Position numbers and translations under genes: made by a program
Shown: positions 1 to 7,941 of the stretch, piece after piece
Layout of the letters: every line of letters starts with the position of its first letter
Numbering within the stretch: position 1 is the stretch's first letter
Notes under the pieces: generated by a model
Databases searched by the model: none
What the model saw: only the letters and a program-made list of their open reading frames with translations
Told to the model about the DNA's origin: nothing
NCBI GenBank assembly: GCA_022841745.1
Contig: JALHQW010000034.1
Span: forward strand, 16,253-80,252
DNA from: Saprospiraceae bacterium
GTDB taxonomy: Bacteria; Bacteroidota; Bacteroidia; Chitinophagales; Saprospiraceae
DNA: 64,000 nucleotides
Direction: 5' to 3'

Positions 1-261
1 ACGGACGAGCAATTGATGGCTACCCATGCCCGCAAGTACATCGAGTCATTTGGGCAGCTAAAACCCGGCGTCACGATGGTCATCTTGCATTGCTCCGCAA
101 CGACCGAGGTCTTCCCGCATATCACCGACTCCGGCCCATTGCGCCGGGCGGATATGCTGGCCATGCTTTCGCCCGAACTGAAGCAGTACATCAAGGACAA
201 CGGCATCATCCTCGCCACTTGGCGGGAGCTGATGGAGCGTAGGAAAAAGCTTGGGAAATAA
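1..261 (+). CDS. YdjC/ChbG-like carbohydrate deacetylase, C-terminal part
   Basis: The frame is open from the first base, so the N-terminus lies outside the window. The visible 86 residues match the end of YdjC/ChbG-family deacetylases: an LKPG turn, a hydrophobic strand ending in LHCSA where the family usually has a metal-site His-Pro-Gly/Ala, then an RRADML helix and the closing strand-helix GIILATWREL. The family removes acetyl groups from sugars such as chitooligosaccharides or hopanoid-linked N-acetylglucosamine; the substrate cannot be told here. It ends 22 nt before the next gene on the same strand. Family assignment rests on the C-terminal pattern only. Confidence 0.6.
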   Translation, partial: TDEQLMATHARKYIESFGQLKPGVTMVILHCSATTEVFPHITDSGPLRRADMLAMLSPELKQYIKDNGIILATWRELMERRKKLGK

Positions 262-283
262 TTTCATTCTTAATCCATTTGTC

Positions 284-685
284 ATGAAGACCATCGCCCT
301 TTTCGCCCTTACTCTTGTGGTTTACGTGTTGCTCGATTTGAGCTTTCTAAATCTGTTTGCCAAGAATTTCATCCAGCAGCAAGTTGGCCCGATGTTGGCC
401 CCGAAGCCAGACCTCGTAGCGGGTGGTTTTTTTTACCTCATCTTCATCGCTGGTATCCTTTATTTCTGCATTTTGCCTTCACAATCGGCAGGGGATGCAT
501 TGTTCAAAGGCGCATTTTTTGGCTTGGTCACCTATGCCACTTACGAGTTGGTGAACAAATCGCTGCTAAAGGACTGGCCGCTCGCCCTCGTGCTGGTGGA
601 CATGGCTTGGGGTGTGTTCGTTGGTGCAGTGGTGTCTTGGGCAGGTTATTGGCTGGGCGGCAAGTTTGGTTGGTTGGGTGATTGA
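284..685 (+). CDS. DUF2177 family membrane protein
   Basis: A 133-residue protein with about four membrane segments. The pattern fits DUF2177: a first helix followed by LDLSFLNLFAKNF, a second helix ending in FCILPS, a Gly-rich helix GAFFGLVTYATYEL, and a final segment with DMAWGVFVGA. The family has no established function; it is a small inner-membrane protein. The ATG at 284 is preferred over upstream alternatives because it places a hydrophobic helix directly at the N-terminus. It sits 22 nt after the deacetylase gene and may be co-transcribed with it. Confidence 0.75.
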   Translation: MKTIALFALTLVVYVLLDLSFLNLFAKNFIQQQVGPMLAPKPDLVAGGFFYLIFIAGILYFCILPSQSAGDALFKGAFFGLVTYATYELVNKSLLKDWPLALVLVDMAWGVFVGAVVSWAGYWLGGKFGWLGD

Positions 686-744
686 GGAATAGCCAAGCAT
701 CCAACTTGGGTTAATTGAGCAATTTTATCTGCAAACACATTTAT

Positions 745-905
745 AATGGTTCGTGAAGTTTTCGGGTTTTCGGGTTCTAAGGTTGCGGCACAGTAGCCGT
801 TTTTGAAAAGATAGGTTGCTTTTCCAACCTTGTCAAAAATGATTTACAGTTAGGTTTTGCCCCAAATCCCGAAAACCATAGAACCTTAAAACTTCACGAA
901 CCATT
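745..905. repeat. Long-range inverted repeat with shuffled inner words
   Basis: An 18-bp perfect inverted repeat (arms 745-762 and 888-905, outer word AATGGTTCGTGAAG) encloses about 125 nt. Inside, the words CGGGTTTTCGGG and AAGGTTCTA recur in both arms on opposite strands but in a different order. The right arm ends just before the DoxX start codon. It fills the whole space between the DUF2177 and DoxX genes. Confidence 0.7.
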
Positions 906-912
906 GATTTTT

Positions 913-1332
913 ATGATGGAACATAAGTTTTTCGACCACCCCGATTTCGGGAAATTATTGCTCCGACTCGGCGTGGGGTCGGTGCTTTTCCTCCACGGCC
1001 TCGGCAGGTTGGAGAACGGCATAGATGGAACGATGGGTATGGTAGAAGCGGCTGGGCTATCTGGCTGGTTGGCCTATGGCGCACATTTAGGCGAGTTTGT
1101 TGCGCCTTTACTCATCATCGTGGGTAAATGGTCCCGCCCCGCTGGCCTCATTATGGCCTTTAACATGCTGATGACCATCCTCATTGCGCACCGTGACATT
1201 GCCTTCCAACGGAACGATTTCGGCGGTTGGATGATTGAGTTGAATGCCATTTTGTTGTTTGGCGGGTTAGCCGTGGCCATGCTAGGTGCTGGCAGGTTCA
1301 GCCTATCGAAAGGCGAGGGGAAGTGGGATTGA
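913..1332 (+). CDS. DoxX family membrane protein
   Basis: A 139-residue protein with four membrane helices. The first carries the DoxX signature GKLLLRLGVGSVLFLHGLGR; later segments include GEFVAPLLIIVGKWSRPAG and a central helix ending in AHRD, followed by the last helix ELNAILLFGGLAVAMLGAGR. DoxX-family proteins are inner-membrane proteins linked to redox or respiratory functions in some species, but the role here is unknown. Start: ATG 913 or ATG 916; both give the same protein apart from one Met. No clear Shine-Dalgarno is seen, which is usual in Bacteroidota. Confidence 0.8.
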   Translation: MMEHKFFDHPDFGKLLLRLGVGSVLFLHGLGRLENGIDGTMGMVEAAGLSGWLAYGAHLGEFVAPLLIIVGKWSRPAGLIMAFNMLMTILIAHRDIAFQRNDFGGWMIELNAILLFGGLAVAMLGAGRFSLSKGEGKWD

Positions 1333-1362
1333 TGGTGGTTACTGGATATTGGATGCTGGATG

Positions 1363-2115
1363 CTAGAAGAACAAAAACACCACCGTCGCCAGGGTCATGC
1401 CGATAACGAATTTTCGATAAAGTGATTCGCTCAGGTGCTTCGCAATGACGATACCCAGCAATGCCCCAGCAGCGATGATGGGGAACACCACGAGGTCGAG
1501 TTTTAGCGTCTCCCACGAAATCGTTTTCCAGGAAAAAATATGGAACGGCAGCTTGAACAGGTTGATGCCGAGGTAAAACCAAGCGCCTGTGCCGATGAAA
1601 CTGTTCTTTGGCAGCCGCATGGAGAGCAGGTAGAGTGAGGTGACCGCTCCCGCCAGATTGCCCACCATCGTCGTATAGCCCGCCGCCAAGCCCATCACCG
1701 CCCCGAAGGCCCAATGGCTCGGAACGAGGTATTCCGTGCGGGTCTCCTGCCAAATCATTATCGCAACGCTCAGCACGATGATGACGCCCATGATACGCTT
1801 AAATGCCTCATCGTCAATGGCTTGGCTCGTGAACGTGCCAATTACAATGCCAACCAACGCCCATGGCAGCAGCTTCCACAGCACAGGCCAGTCGGCGTGG
1901 CGGCGATAATAAACCACCGCAAACACATCCGCCATGACCAGCATGGGCAGCACGATGCCCGAAGACGCCTTACCTCCGAAAACGGCAGCCATGACTGGCA
2001 CGAATAGGGTGCCAAGGCCCGAAAGCCCCGTTTTCGATAGGCCAATGGCCAAGGCCGAGAGCGCCAATACCCACCATTCGGTGCCACTGAGTTGAAATTG
2101 TTGGAAGAAGTCCAT
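1363..2115 (-). CDS. TauE/SafE family sulfite exporter-like permease
   Basis: A 250-residue polytopic membrane protein. The N-terminal motif ALAIGLSKTGLSGLGTL is typical of the first TauE/SafE repeat, and the second half carries the matching motif AAGYTTMVGNLAGAVTSLY. About eight membrane helices are visible. Members move sulfite, sulfoacetate or other organic sulfur anions; the substrate is not deducible. It is convergent with the DoxX gene and divergent from the phosphate operon. The ATG at 2115 is chosen over an upstream TTG. A minus-7 element ends only 6 nt before this ATG, so the mRNA may be nearly leaderless. Confidence 0.85.
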   Translation of the reverse strand: MDFFQQFQLSGTEWWVLALSALAIGLSKTGLSGLGTLFVPVMAAVFGGKASSGIVLPMLVMADVFAVVYYRRHADWPVLWKLLPWALVGIVIGTFTSQAIDDEAFKRIMGVIIVLSVAIMIWQETRTEYLVPSHWAFGAVMGLAAGYTTMVGNLAGAVTSLYLLSMRLPKNSFIGTGAWFYLGINLFKLPFHIFSWKTISWETLKLDLVVFPIIAAGALLGIVIAKHLSESLYRKFVIGMTLATVVFLFF

Positions 2116-2121
2116 TGGGGG

Positions 2122-2129
2122 CAAAGGTA
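2122..2129 (-). promoter_or_regulatory. Bacteroidota minus-7 element TACCTTTG for the TauE/SafE gene
   Basis: On the minus strand the sequence reads TACCTTTG, a perfect match to TAnnTTTG. It ends 6 nt before the chosen ATG at 2115. No clear TTTG minus-33 element lies at the right distance. Confidence 0.5.
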
Positions 2130-2130
2130 A

Positions 2131-2227
2131 GGCTTCATGGTTTCATGGCTTCATTGTATCGGAACACGTTATGAGGGTAACCATGAAACCATGAAGCCAT
2201 GAGTCCATGAAACCATGAGTCCATGAA
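2131..2227. repeat. Word-repeat quasi-palindrome (catgaaacc / catgagtcc words)
   Basis: GGCTTCATGGTTTCATGG (2131-2148) is perfectly inverted as CCATGAAACCATGAAGCC (2181-2198). The right arm is then followed by two more rounds of CCATGAGT/CCATGAAA words up to 2227. The element lies between two divergent genes. Confidence 0.7.
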
Positions 2228-2232
2228 CCCAA

Positions 2233-2254
2233 ACTTAACATAGACTTAATATTG
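2233..2254 (+). promoter_or_regulatory. Tandem 11-bp repeat, candidate Pho box
   Basis: ACTTAACATAG (2233-2243) is directly followed by ACTTAATATTG (2244-2254). The 11-bp tandem layout is that of known PhoB-type operators, and the position is about 90 nt upstream of the phosphate porin start. A weaker pair with TTAAA words follows around 2311-2333. The Pho assignment is an inference from layout and context; the bases do not match the E. coli CTGTCAT consensus. Confidence 0.4.
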
Positions 2255-2341
2255 GATTCCCGCCTTTTGAAAATCAGATGTTCAACTTTGCGGCAGAATT
2301 TAGAAACACAGATTTAAACCAAGCTTAAATTACAGAATAAC

Positions 2342-3625
2342 ATGGTAACGACCAACTGCCATCGGTCGCCCTATGGGCTGCTATTGGCAACAATCTTCAC
2401 CTGCCTTTTTATGGCTTTCGCTACGCAAACTTCGGCTCAACAGCCCATAGACCCAGCCCCAGCGCCAAAGCCAGCCGAACCTGAAAAGAAGTGGTACGAC
2501 AACATCTCGCTCCGTGGTTACATGCAGGTGCGCTACAACCGCCTGTTGGAGACCAACGAAGACCTGAAATGTGAGCAGTGTGACCGCTCATGGGGCAAGG
2601 ACGGCGGCTTTTTCATCCGCCGGATGCGACTCATCTTTTCAGGCCAGGTGGGAAAACGGATTTACTTCTACGTTCAGCCCGACCTCGCCAGCAATGCCTC
2701 CTCTACGAACCAACATTTTGCACAGCTGCGTGATGCCTATTTCGATGTGGGCCTCGACGACGAGAACGAGTTTCGCTTACGTATCGGGCAGAGCAAGGTG
2801 CCGTTTGGCTTTGAAAACATGCAGTCCAGCCAGAACCGCCTCCCGCTAGACCGCCACGACGCCATGAACAGTGCCGTGAGCAATGAGCGTGACCTTGGCG
2901 TTTTCTTTTATTGGGCACCAGAAAACAAACGCAAGCTGTTTTCCAGCCTCGTAAAAGATGGCCTCAAAGGCTCTGGCGATTATGGTGTTTTTGCCTTCGG
3001 CGCCTACAACGGCCAGACTGCCAACAAGCCCGAACTGAACCAAGAACCGCATATTGTAAGCCGTGTCACTTGGCCGTTTGAACTTCCCGGTGGCCAAATC
3101 GTTGAGACCAGCATACAAGGCTACTCTGGTAAGTGGGTAATGGCAGAAGACGTGTTAAGTCCCTCCAGCAAACCGCTGGCAGAGAAAACGGTGAAGTTTA
3201 TTAAAGACCGCAACTACACCGATCAAAGGGTCGCTGCCAGCTTCGTTCTATACCCAAAACCCTTTGGCATCCAAGCGGAATACAATGTGGGCAAAGGCCC
3301 TCAGTTCAACCCTGCCACGGACTCCATCGAGACGAAAGACCTAAAGGGCGGCTATGTCACGCTCAGCTATATGATGAAAAAAGGCAAGCAAATCATCATC
3401 CCGTTTGCCCGCTACCAGCACTACGAGGGCGGCAAAAAGCACGAACTTGACGCCCGCAGCTACGACGTGACCGAAACGGAAATCGGTGTGGAATGGCAGC
3501 CTTCAAAGAATTTCGAATTGGTGGCCATGTACACCATATCCAAGCGCCGCTTCGAGGATTTTGCGAAGCAGGACAATTTACAAGAGGGGCAATTGCTCCG
3601 CTTACAGGCACAATTGAATTTTTAA
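2342..3625 (+). CDS. Phosphate-selective porin O/P family outer-membrane protein
   Basis: 427 residues with an N-terminal signal peptide ending near AFATQTSAQ, then a short Pro-rich linker and a beta-barrel. The barrel begins with ISLRGYMQVRYNR and has the FIRRMRLIFSG segment common to OprO/OprP proteins; RLRIGQSKVPFGFENMQS is another family mark, and the protein ends in an aromatic residue (LNF) as barrel proteins do. OprP-like porins admit phosphate or polyphosphate across the outer membrane. It is the first gene of the phosphate operon, 76 nt ahead of pstS, and the candidate Pho box lies upstream. Anion specificity is inferred from this context. Confidence 0.85.
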   Translation: MVTTNCHRSPYGLLLATIFTCLFMAFATQTSAQQPIDPAPAPKPAEPEKKWYDNISLRGYMQVRYNRLLETNEDLKCEQCDRSWGKDGGFFIRRMRLIFSGQVGKRIYFYVQPDLASNASSTNQHFAQLRDAYFDVGLDDENEFRLRIGQSKVPFGFENMQSSQNRLPLDRHDAMNSAVSNERDLGVFFYWAPENKRKLFSSLVKDGLKGSGDYGVFAFGAYNGQTANKPELNQEPHIVSRVTWPFELPGGQIVETSIQGYSGKWVMAEDVLSPSSKPLAEKTVKFIKDRNYTDQRVAASFVLYPKPFGIQAEYNVGKGPQFNPATDSIETKDLKGGYVTLSYMMKKGKQIIIPFARYQHYEGGKKHELDARSYDVTETEIGVEWQPSKNFELVAMYTISKRRFEDFAKQDNLQEGQLLRLQAQLNF

Positions 3626-3701
3626 CGAAAGTCACCAGCTGACGATTGAACAATCCAGCAGTTCACCTATTCAACAATCAAGCAATTTAACAATCATAAC
3701 A
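3626..3701 (+). repeat. AACAATC word repeat between porin gene and pstS
   Basis: The 76-nt spacer repeats the word AACAATC at about 3648, 3672 and 3689, with CAAGCAATTT between. It forms no strong hairpin, unlike the other spacers of this operon, but has the same short-word texture. Confidence 0.5.
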
Positions 3702-4571
3702 ATGAAAAATATCAATTTCTTTTTCCTCGCAATTTCACTTTTCCTCGTTTCCTGTGGGGGTGATAAAACCGAAACCACGGGCACTGAAACCCCAGCAACT
3801 GCTGCCACAACGACCATCTCGGTTAAAGGCTCGGACACCGTGTTGCCCGTCAGCCAAAAAGAAGCGGAAGAGTTCATGAAAGCCAACCCTGGTGCGGCCA
3901 TCACGGTCGTGGGAGGTGGCTCTGGTACTGGCATCACCGCCCTGATGGACAATTCAACAGACATCTGCATGTCGTCCCGGGAACTGAAAACAGACGAAAA
4001 ACTGAAGTTCCAAGGCAAGGCCATCGAAGTAAAAGAAGTAGTCATTGGCTTCGATGCACTGTCGGTCATCGTTCACCCAGAGAACAAGGTAACGCAGCTC
4101 ACTCGTGAGCAACTCGAAAAGATTTTCACCGGCGAAATCAAGAACTGGAAAGAAGTCGGCGGTGCGGATGCGCAAATCGTGGCCTACAGCCGGGAAAGCT
4201 CTTCTGGCACTTATGAGTTCTTCAAAGAGCACGTCATGGACAAGAAAAACTATGCCACCAACGTGCTGAACATGCCCGCCACGGGTGCCATTGTCCAGTC
4301 GGTTAGCCAGACGAAAGGTGCCATCGGCTACGTAGGCCTCGCCTACCTGACCGAGGGTGTGAAGGCATTGTCCGTTTCCTACGACCAAAGCAAGACTTTC
4401 GTAGCCCCATCAGTGGAAGGTGCCAAGGATAAAAGCTATCCTATTGCCCGTGCGATGTACTATTTTTACGACGCCAAAAACGAGGCAAAAGTCAAGCCCT
4501 TCGTTGACTACGTAATGTCCGATGCTGGGCAAAAGAACGTGGTAGATGCAGGGTATGTACCCGTGAAATAA
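3702..4571 (+). CDS. pstS: Phosphate ABC transporter substrate-binding protein PstS
   Basis: 289 residues with a lipoprotein signal (FLVSCGG, lipid Cys near residue 18). The mature part opens with the strand TISVKGSDTVLPVSQ and the loop GGGSGTGITAL, both phosphate-ligand elements of PstS. It continues with MSSRELK, with LTREQLEKIFTGEIKNW, and with SRESSSGTYEFF, the second phosphate loop. It binds phosphate in the periplasm and hands it to PstCA. The gene precedes pstC with a 160-nt gap that holds a long hairpin. The lipid anchor instead of a free periplasmic form is usual in Bacteroidota. Confidence 0.95.
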   Translation: MKNINFFFLAISLFLVSCGGDKTETTGTETPATAATTTISVKGSDTVLPVSQKEAEEFMKANPGAAITVVGGGSGTGITALMDNSTDICMSSRELKTDEKLKFQGKAIEVKEVVIGFDALSVIVHPENKVTQLTREQLEKIFTGEIKNWKEVGGADAQIVAYSRESSSGTYEFFKEHVMDKKNYATNVLNMPATGAIVQSVSQTKGAIGYVGLAYLTEGVKALSVSYDQSKTFVAPSVEGAKDKSYPIARAMYYFYDAKNEAKVKPFVDYVMSDAGQKNVVDAGYVPVK

Positions 4572-4600
4572 AGGGGCTGCTTTGACTTCAGTTTATGAGG

Positions 4601-4698
4601 TTTGATATAAGATATAAGATAGACGATTTTAGATTTTAGATTTGGGGGGCACTGCGTCTCGCAAATCTAAAATCGTCTATCTTATATCTTATATCAAA
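4601..4698. repeat. Near-perfect 37-bp hairpin between pstS and pstC
   Basis: The left arm (4601-4644) and the right arm (4662-4698) pair over 37 bp; the left arm has one extra 7-nt copy of the word ATTTTAG as a bulge. The arms are built from repeated words (GATATAA, GATTTTA). The loop is about 17 nt. It could act as a processing or attenuation hairpin that gives more pstS than pstC product, but it lacks a clean T-tract terminator end. Confidence 0.8.
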
Positions 4699-4730
4699 AT
4701 CACGGATGAAAAACAACTCGAAACCGTCCA

Positions 4731-5927
4731 ATGCGAATTCGCCGTTTCACCGAACCCATCTTCGAGAGCCTCATTAAAATCTGCGGGTATTCCAGCGGAT
4801 TTGTGGTGCTTTTGATAATTGTCTTCCTGTTCAAGGAGGGCATTTCGTTCTTTGGCAGTTCGCCAGTGGAGGAGGGCTTCACAATGTACGTCCACTCCAA
4901 CAACCCTGTCAAGGACTTGTCCGCTGCGCAAATAAAGGACGTTTTTGACCAAAAAATCACCAACTGGGAGGCGCTTGGTGGTACTGACCAGCCCATTGAG
5001 CGATTCAGTTTGGACGAATTGGGAGAGGCGTTCACCGAGGAGCAACTCGGCAAGGACTTCGAGTTTTTGCCAAAATGCATTGATAGCTACATGGACAGCT
5101 TGCCTGGTTCGCTGGCCTTCTTCCCTTCAGCACAAACGGACGGCAAGCTGAAATCCGCCATTCCGATTAAGATTGACAAAATCACAGTTGGCAAGTTCCT
5201 CGCTGATACCGAGTGGTTCCCCACGAGCCGCCCTGCTGCCCGCATGGGCGTGATGCCGCTGCTGCTCGGCACGCTGCTGGTGTCATTTTTTGCCATCATC
5301 ATCGCCCTGCCATTGGGCTTGGCTGCTTCCATTTACTTAGCGGAAATTGCCGACGAGCGGGTGCGCAAGTTCCTCAAACCCGTCATAGAACTGCTGGCGG
5401 GCATTCCGTCCGTGGTTTATGGCTTCTTCGGCCTCGTGGTCATCGTACCCTTCGTGCAGTCGGCATTTGATTTGCCCGTGGGCGAAACGGCCTTGGCGGG
5501 CAGCATCGTGCTGGCCATCATGGCGCTCCCAACCATCATTACTGTGTCGGAAGATGCGCTGCGCACCACGCCACGGGCCATGAAGGAGGCGAGTCTGGCC
5601 TTGGGTGCATCGCAATGGCAGACCATCCGCAAAGTGGTCGTTCCGTATGCCTCTTCGGGCATTACCGCTGCCGCAATATTGGGCATCGGTCGGGCGATAG
5701 GCGAGACAATGGCGGCACTCATGGTCACAGGCAACTCGGCCATCATGCCTCCGACACTGTTGCAGCCCGTGCGCACTATCCCCGCCACTATTGCGGCGGA
5801 GTTGGGCGAGGCGCCGTTTGGCGGCTTGCACTTTCAGGCGCTGTTTGCGCTGGGGTGTTTGCTTTTTATTATTACGTTGATAATCAACCTGATGGTGGAA
5901 AGGGTTTCCGCTAAAAGGATTAACTGA
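4731..5927 (+). CDS. pstC: Phosphate ABC transporter permease PstC with periplasmic PstS-like insert
   Basis: 398 residues, longer than the roughly 310 of typical PstC. Membrane helix 1 spans about residues 20-40. Residues 50-155 form a hydrophilic insert before the permease core. The core starts near residue 165 with MPLLLGTLLVSFFAI and includes the PstC signature AGIPSVVYGFFGL and the EAA-type loop with ASLALGASQWQTIRKVVVP. The insert contains DLSAAQIKDVFDQKITNW followed by GGTDQPI, which aligns with the PstS segment QLTREQLEKIFTGEIKNW and GGADAQI in the gene just upstream, and a later GSLAFFPS that matches PstS GAIGYVGL. The insert therefore looks like a reduced phosphate-binding-protein lobe on the periplasmic side. 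Confidence 0.93.
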   Translation: MRIRRFTEPIFESLIKICGYSSGFVVLLIIVFLFKEGISFFGSSPVEEGFTMYVHSNNPVKDLSAAQIKDVFDQKITNWEALGGTDQPIERFSLDELGEAFTEEQLGKDFEFLPKCIDSYMDSLPGSLAFFPSAQTDGKLKSAIPIKIDKITVGKFLADTEWFPTSRPAARMGVMPLLLGTLLVSFFAIIIALPLGLAASIYLAEIADERVRKFLKPVIELLAGIPSVVYGFFGLVVIVPFVQSAFDLPVGETALAGSIVLAIMALPTIITVSEDALRTTPRAMKEASLALGASQWQTIRKVVVPYASSGITAAAILGIGRAIGETMAALMVTGNSAIMPPTLLQPVRTIPATIAAELGEAPFGGLHFQALFALGCLLFIITLIINLMVERVSAKRIN

Positions 5928-5943
5928 TATGTTTTGTACACGT

Positions 5944-6042
5944 CGCTTTGTCATTGCCGAAGGCAAATTGCGACGTCTCGTGTGAAGTCCCGTTCTGACT
6001 TCCGACGAGACAATGCAGTTTACCTACGGCAATGACAAAGCG
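5944..6042. repeat. Inverted repeat between pstC and pstA
   Basis: CGCTTTGTCATTGCCG (from 5944) is inverted as CGGCAATGACAAAGCG (ending 6042). Inside, a second pairing joins TCTCGTGTGAAGTC with GACTTCCGACGAGA imperfectly. It fills most of the 146-nt spacer. The pairing is strong outside and degenerate inside. Confidence 0.7.
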
Positions 6043-6073
6043 GCTCAAGTGAGACTCAAAAATAAACGAGTGA

Positions 6074-6952
6074 ATGGAATTTCCCGAAAGCAACGAACGA
6101 CGTAAAAAACTGAGCCAGGCCATCATGTTCGGCCTGTCCCGTGGCATCAGCTATGGCATCGTGGCACTGCTGTTCCTCATTTTGTTTTTCATTATGAAAC
6201 AGGGCATCGGAGTCATCAGCTGGGAGTTCCTGACGGCCATGCCCACGGACGGCATGACCAAGGGCGGCATCTGGCCGGCCATTGTCGGTACGGTCTATCT
6301 GGTGCTGGGTAGCATGTTGTTTGCATTCCCGGTGGGCGTCATGGCGGGCATTTATGTGAATGAATACGCTGTAGCAGGCCCCGTGAAGCGCTTCGTGAAA
6401 ATGATGACGAACAACCTGGCGGGTGTTCCGAGCATCATTTTTGGACTATTCGGCATGGCCCTGTTCGTAAACCAAATGGGCTTCGGGGCGAGCATCCTCG
6501 CTGGTTCTTTGACGCTGGGGCTATTGGCATTGCCCATCGTCATCCGCACCACGGAGGAGGCACTGAAATCGGTGGACGACACCTTTCGGCAAGCCAGCTA
6601 TGCCCTCGGCGGCACCAAACTATACACCATCCGTAAGGTAGTGTTGCCCATCGCCCTGCCAAATATTTTGACGGGCCTTATCCTCGCCGTGGGGCGGGTA
6701 TCTGGCGAAACGGCGCCCATCCTTTTCACGGTGGCTGCCTATTTCCTCCCCAAATTGCCAAGCAGCATCATGGACCAGGCGATGGCACTGCCGTACCACC
6801 TGTATGTGATTTCAACTAGTGGAACCCAGATTGAGGCCAGCCGCCCAATGGCCTACGGCACAGCGCTGGTGTTGGTGGTAATTGTTTTAATCGTCAATAT
6901 TGCAGCGGCTTTGCTAAGGAATTATTTTGGGAAAAAAGTGAAAATGAACTAA
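6074..6952 (+). CDS. pstA: Phosphate ABC transporter permease PstA
   Basis: 292 residues with about six membrane helices, the usual PstA size. Family marks include the first helix followed by TAMPTDGMTKGGIWPAIVGT, AGIYVNEYA, NNLAGVPSIIFGLFGMALF, and the EAA loop with ASYALGGTKLYTIRKVVLP. GRVSGETAPILFT near the end is also typical. It forms the membrane channel with PstC. The start at ATG 6074 is the first in frame and follows the pstC-pstA inverted repeat by about 30 nt. Confidence 0.95.
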   Translation: MEFPESNERRKKLSQAIMFGLSRGISYGIVALLFLILFFIMKQGIGVISWEFLTAMPTDGMTKGGIWPAIVGTVYLVLGSMLFAFPVGVMAGIYVNEYAVAGPVKRFVKMMTNNLAGVPSIIFGLFGMALFVNQMGFGASILAGSLTLGLLALPIVIRTTEEALKSVDDTFRQASYALGGTKLYTIRKVVLPIALPNILTGLILAVGRVSGETAPILFTVAAYFLPKLPSSIMDQAMALPYHLYVISTSGTQIEASRPMAYGTALVLVVIVLIVNIAAALLRNYFGKKVKMN

Positions 6953-7028
6953 CGGTGGACGGTAGACGATAGACGACTGACGGCTATTCATGCGTAACCG
7001 TCCATCGTCCATCGTCAGCCGTCCACCG
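6953..7028. repeat. Hairpin of GGACGAT words between pstA and pstB
   Basis: The 5' arm starts CGGTGGACGG at 6953 and the 3' arm ends CCGTCCACCG at 7028. Over about 31 positions most pair, with single mismatches between otherwise repeated GGACGAT-like words. The element begins immediately after the pstA stop codon and ends about 10 nt before pstB. Confidence 0.75.
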
Positions 7029-7037
7029 ATTAAAAAT

Positions 7038-7796
7038 ATGGCAAACAAACTCGAAACCATAGACGTCAATCTCCACTACGGCGACTTCCATGCGCTGAAG
7101 GGCATCGGCTTGGCTATTCCCGACCACTCGGTGACGGCGCTGATTGGGCCGTCGGGCTGCGGGAAGTCCACGTACTTGCGCCTGTTCAACCGGATGAACG
7201 ACCTTATCCCCGATGTGAAAATAACGGGGAAGGTGCTGATGGACGGAGAGGATATTTACCAGATAAAATCCTCGAAAATTGACCACTTGCGCCGCACAGT
7301 GGGCATGGTTTTCCAGAAACCGAACCCGTTTCCGAAGAGCATATTTGAGAACGTGGCTTATGGGCTTCGGGTGAACGGTATCTCGGACAATTCTTTCATC
7401 GAAAACCAAGTGGAAAAGACACTGCGCCAAGCGGCGCTTTGGGAGGAGGTGAAGGACAAACTGAAGAAATCGGCCTTCGAGCTGTCGGGCGGGCAGCAGC
7501 AGCGGCTTTGCATCGCACGGGCTTTGGCCATCGAGCCTACAGTGATTTTGATGGACGAACCCGCCTCGGCGCTTGACCCTATTTCGACAGGCAAAATCGA
7601 AGACCTGATTTTTCAACTTAAAGACCAGTTCACTATCATCATCGTCACCCACAATATGCAGCAGGCGGGCCGGGTGAGCGATTACACCGGCTTTTTCTAT
7701 CTTGGCCACTTGATTGAATTTGACAAGACGAAGAAGATTTTCACGAACCCCTCTAAACAAGAAACCGAAAATTATATAACGGGGAGGTTCGGATAG
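7038..7796 (+). CDS. pstB: Phosphate ABC transporter ATP-binding protein PstB
   Basis: 252 residues, normal for PstB. Walker A is GPSGCGKST, the Q-loop is [21 protein letters not shown] (family-typical, only the core cited), the signature is [16 protein letters not shown], Walker B is [13 protein letters not shown] and the switch His is in [16 protein letters not shown]. It energises phosphate import by PstCA. ATG 7038 is chosen because the upstream in-frame codons translate the hairpin, not a conserved N-terminus. Confidence 0.97.
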   Translation: MANKLETIDVNLHYGDFHALKGIGLAIPDHSVTALIGPSGCGKSTYLRLFNRMNDLIPDVKITGKVLMDGEDIYQIKSSKIDHLRRTVGMVFQKPNPFPKSIFENVAYGLRVNGISDNSFIENQVEKTLRQAALWEEVKDKLKKSAFELSGGQQQRLCIARALAIEPTVILMDEPASALDPISTGKIEDLIFQLKDQFTIIIVTHNMQQAGRVSDYTGFFYLGHLIEFDKTKKIFTNPSKQETENYITGRFG

Positions 7797-7815
7797 GACG
7801 TTTGCCCGTTTGACA

Positions 7816-7925
7816 GGATGGTTACACGGATTGGGCGGATGTGACTGATAGATACGGATTTTTGCTTTGGCAAAAATACATATCCGTGGGAACCCGCCGC
7901 ATCCGCCCAATCCGTGTAACCATCC
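7816..7925. repeat. 26-bp perfect inverted repeat between pstB and phoU
   Basis: GGATGGTTACACGGATTGGG and its extension (7816-7841) are exactly inverted at 7900-7925. A second inner pairing joins TACGGATTTTTGC with GCAAAAATACATATCCG. The element fills nearly the full spacer between pstB and phoU. Confidence 0.85.
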
Positions 7926-7941
7926 TCCAAAAAGAGAAAAG

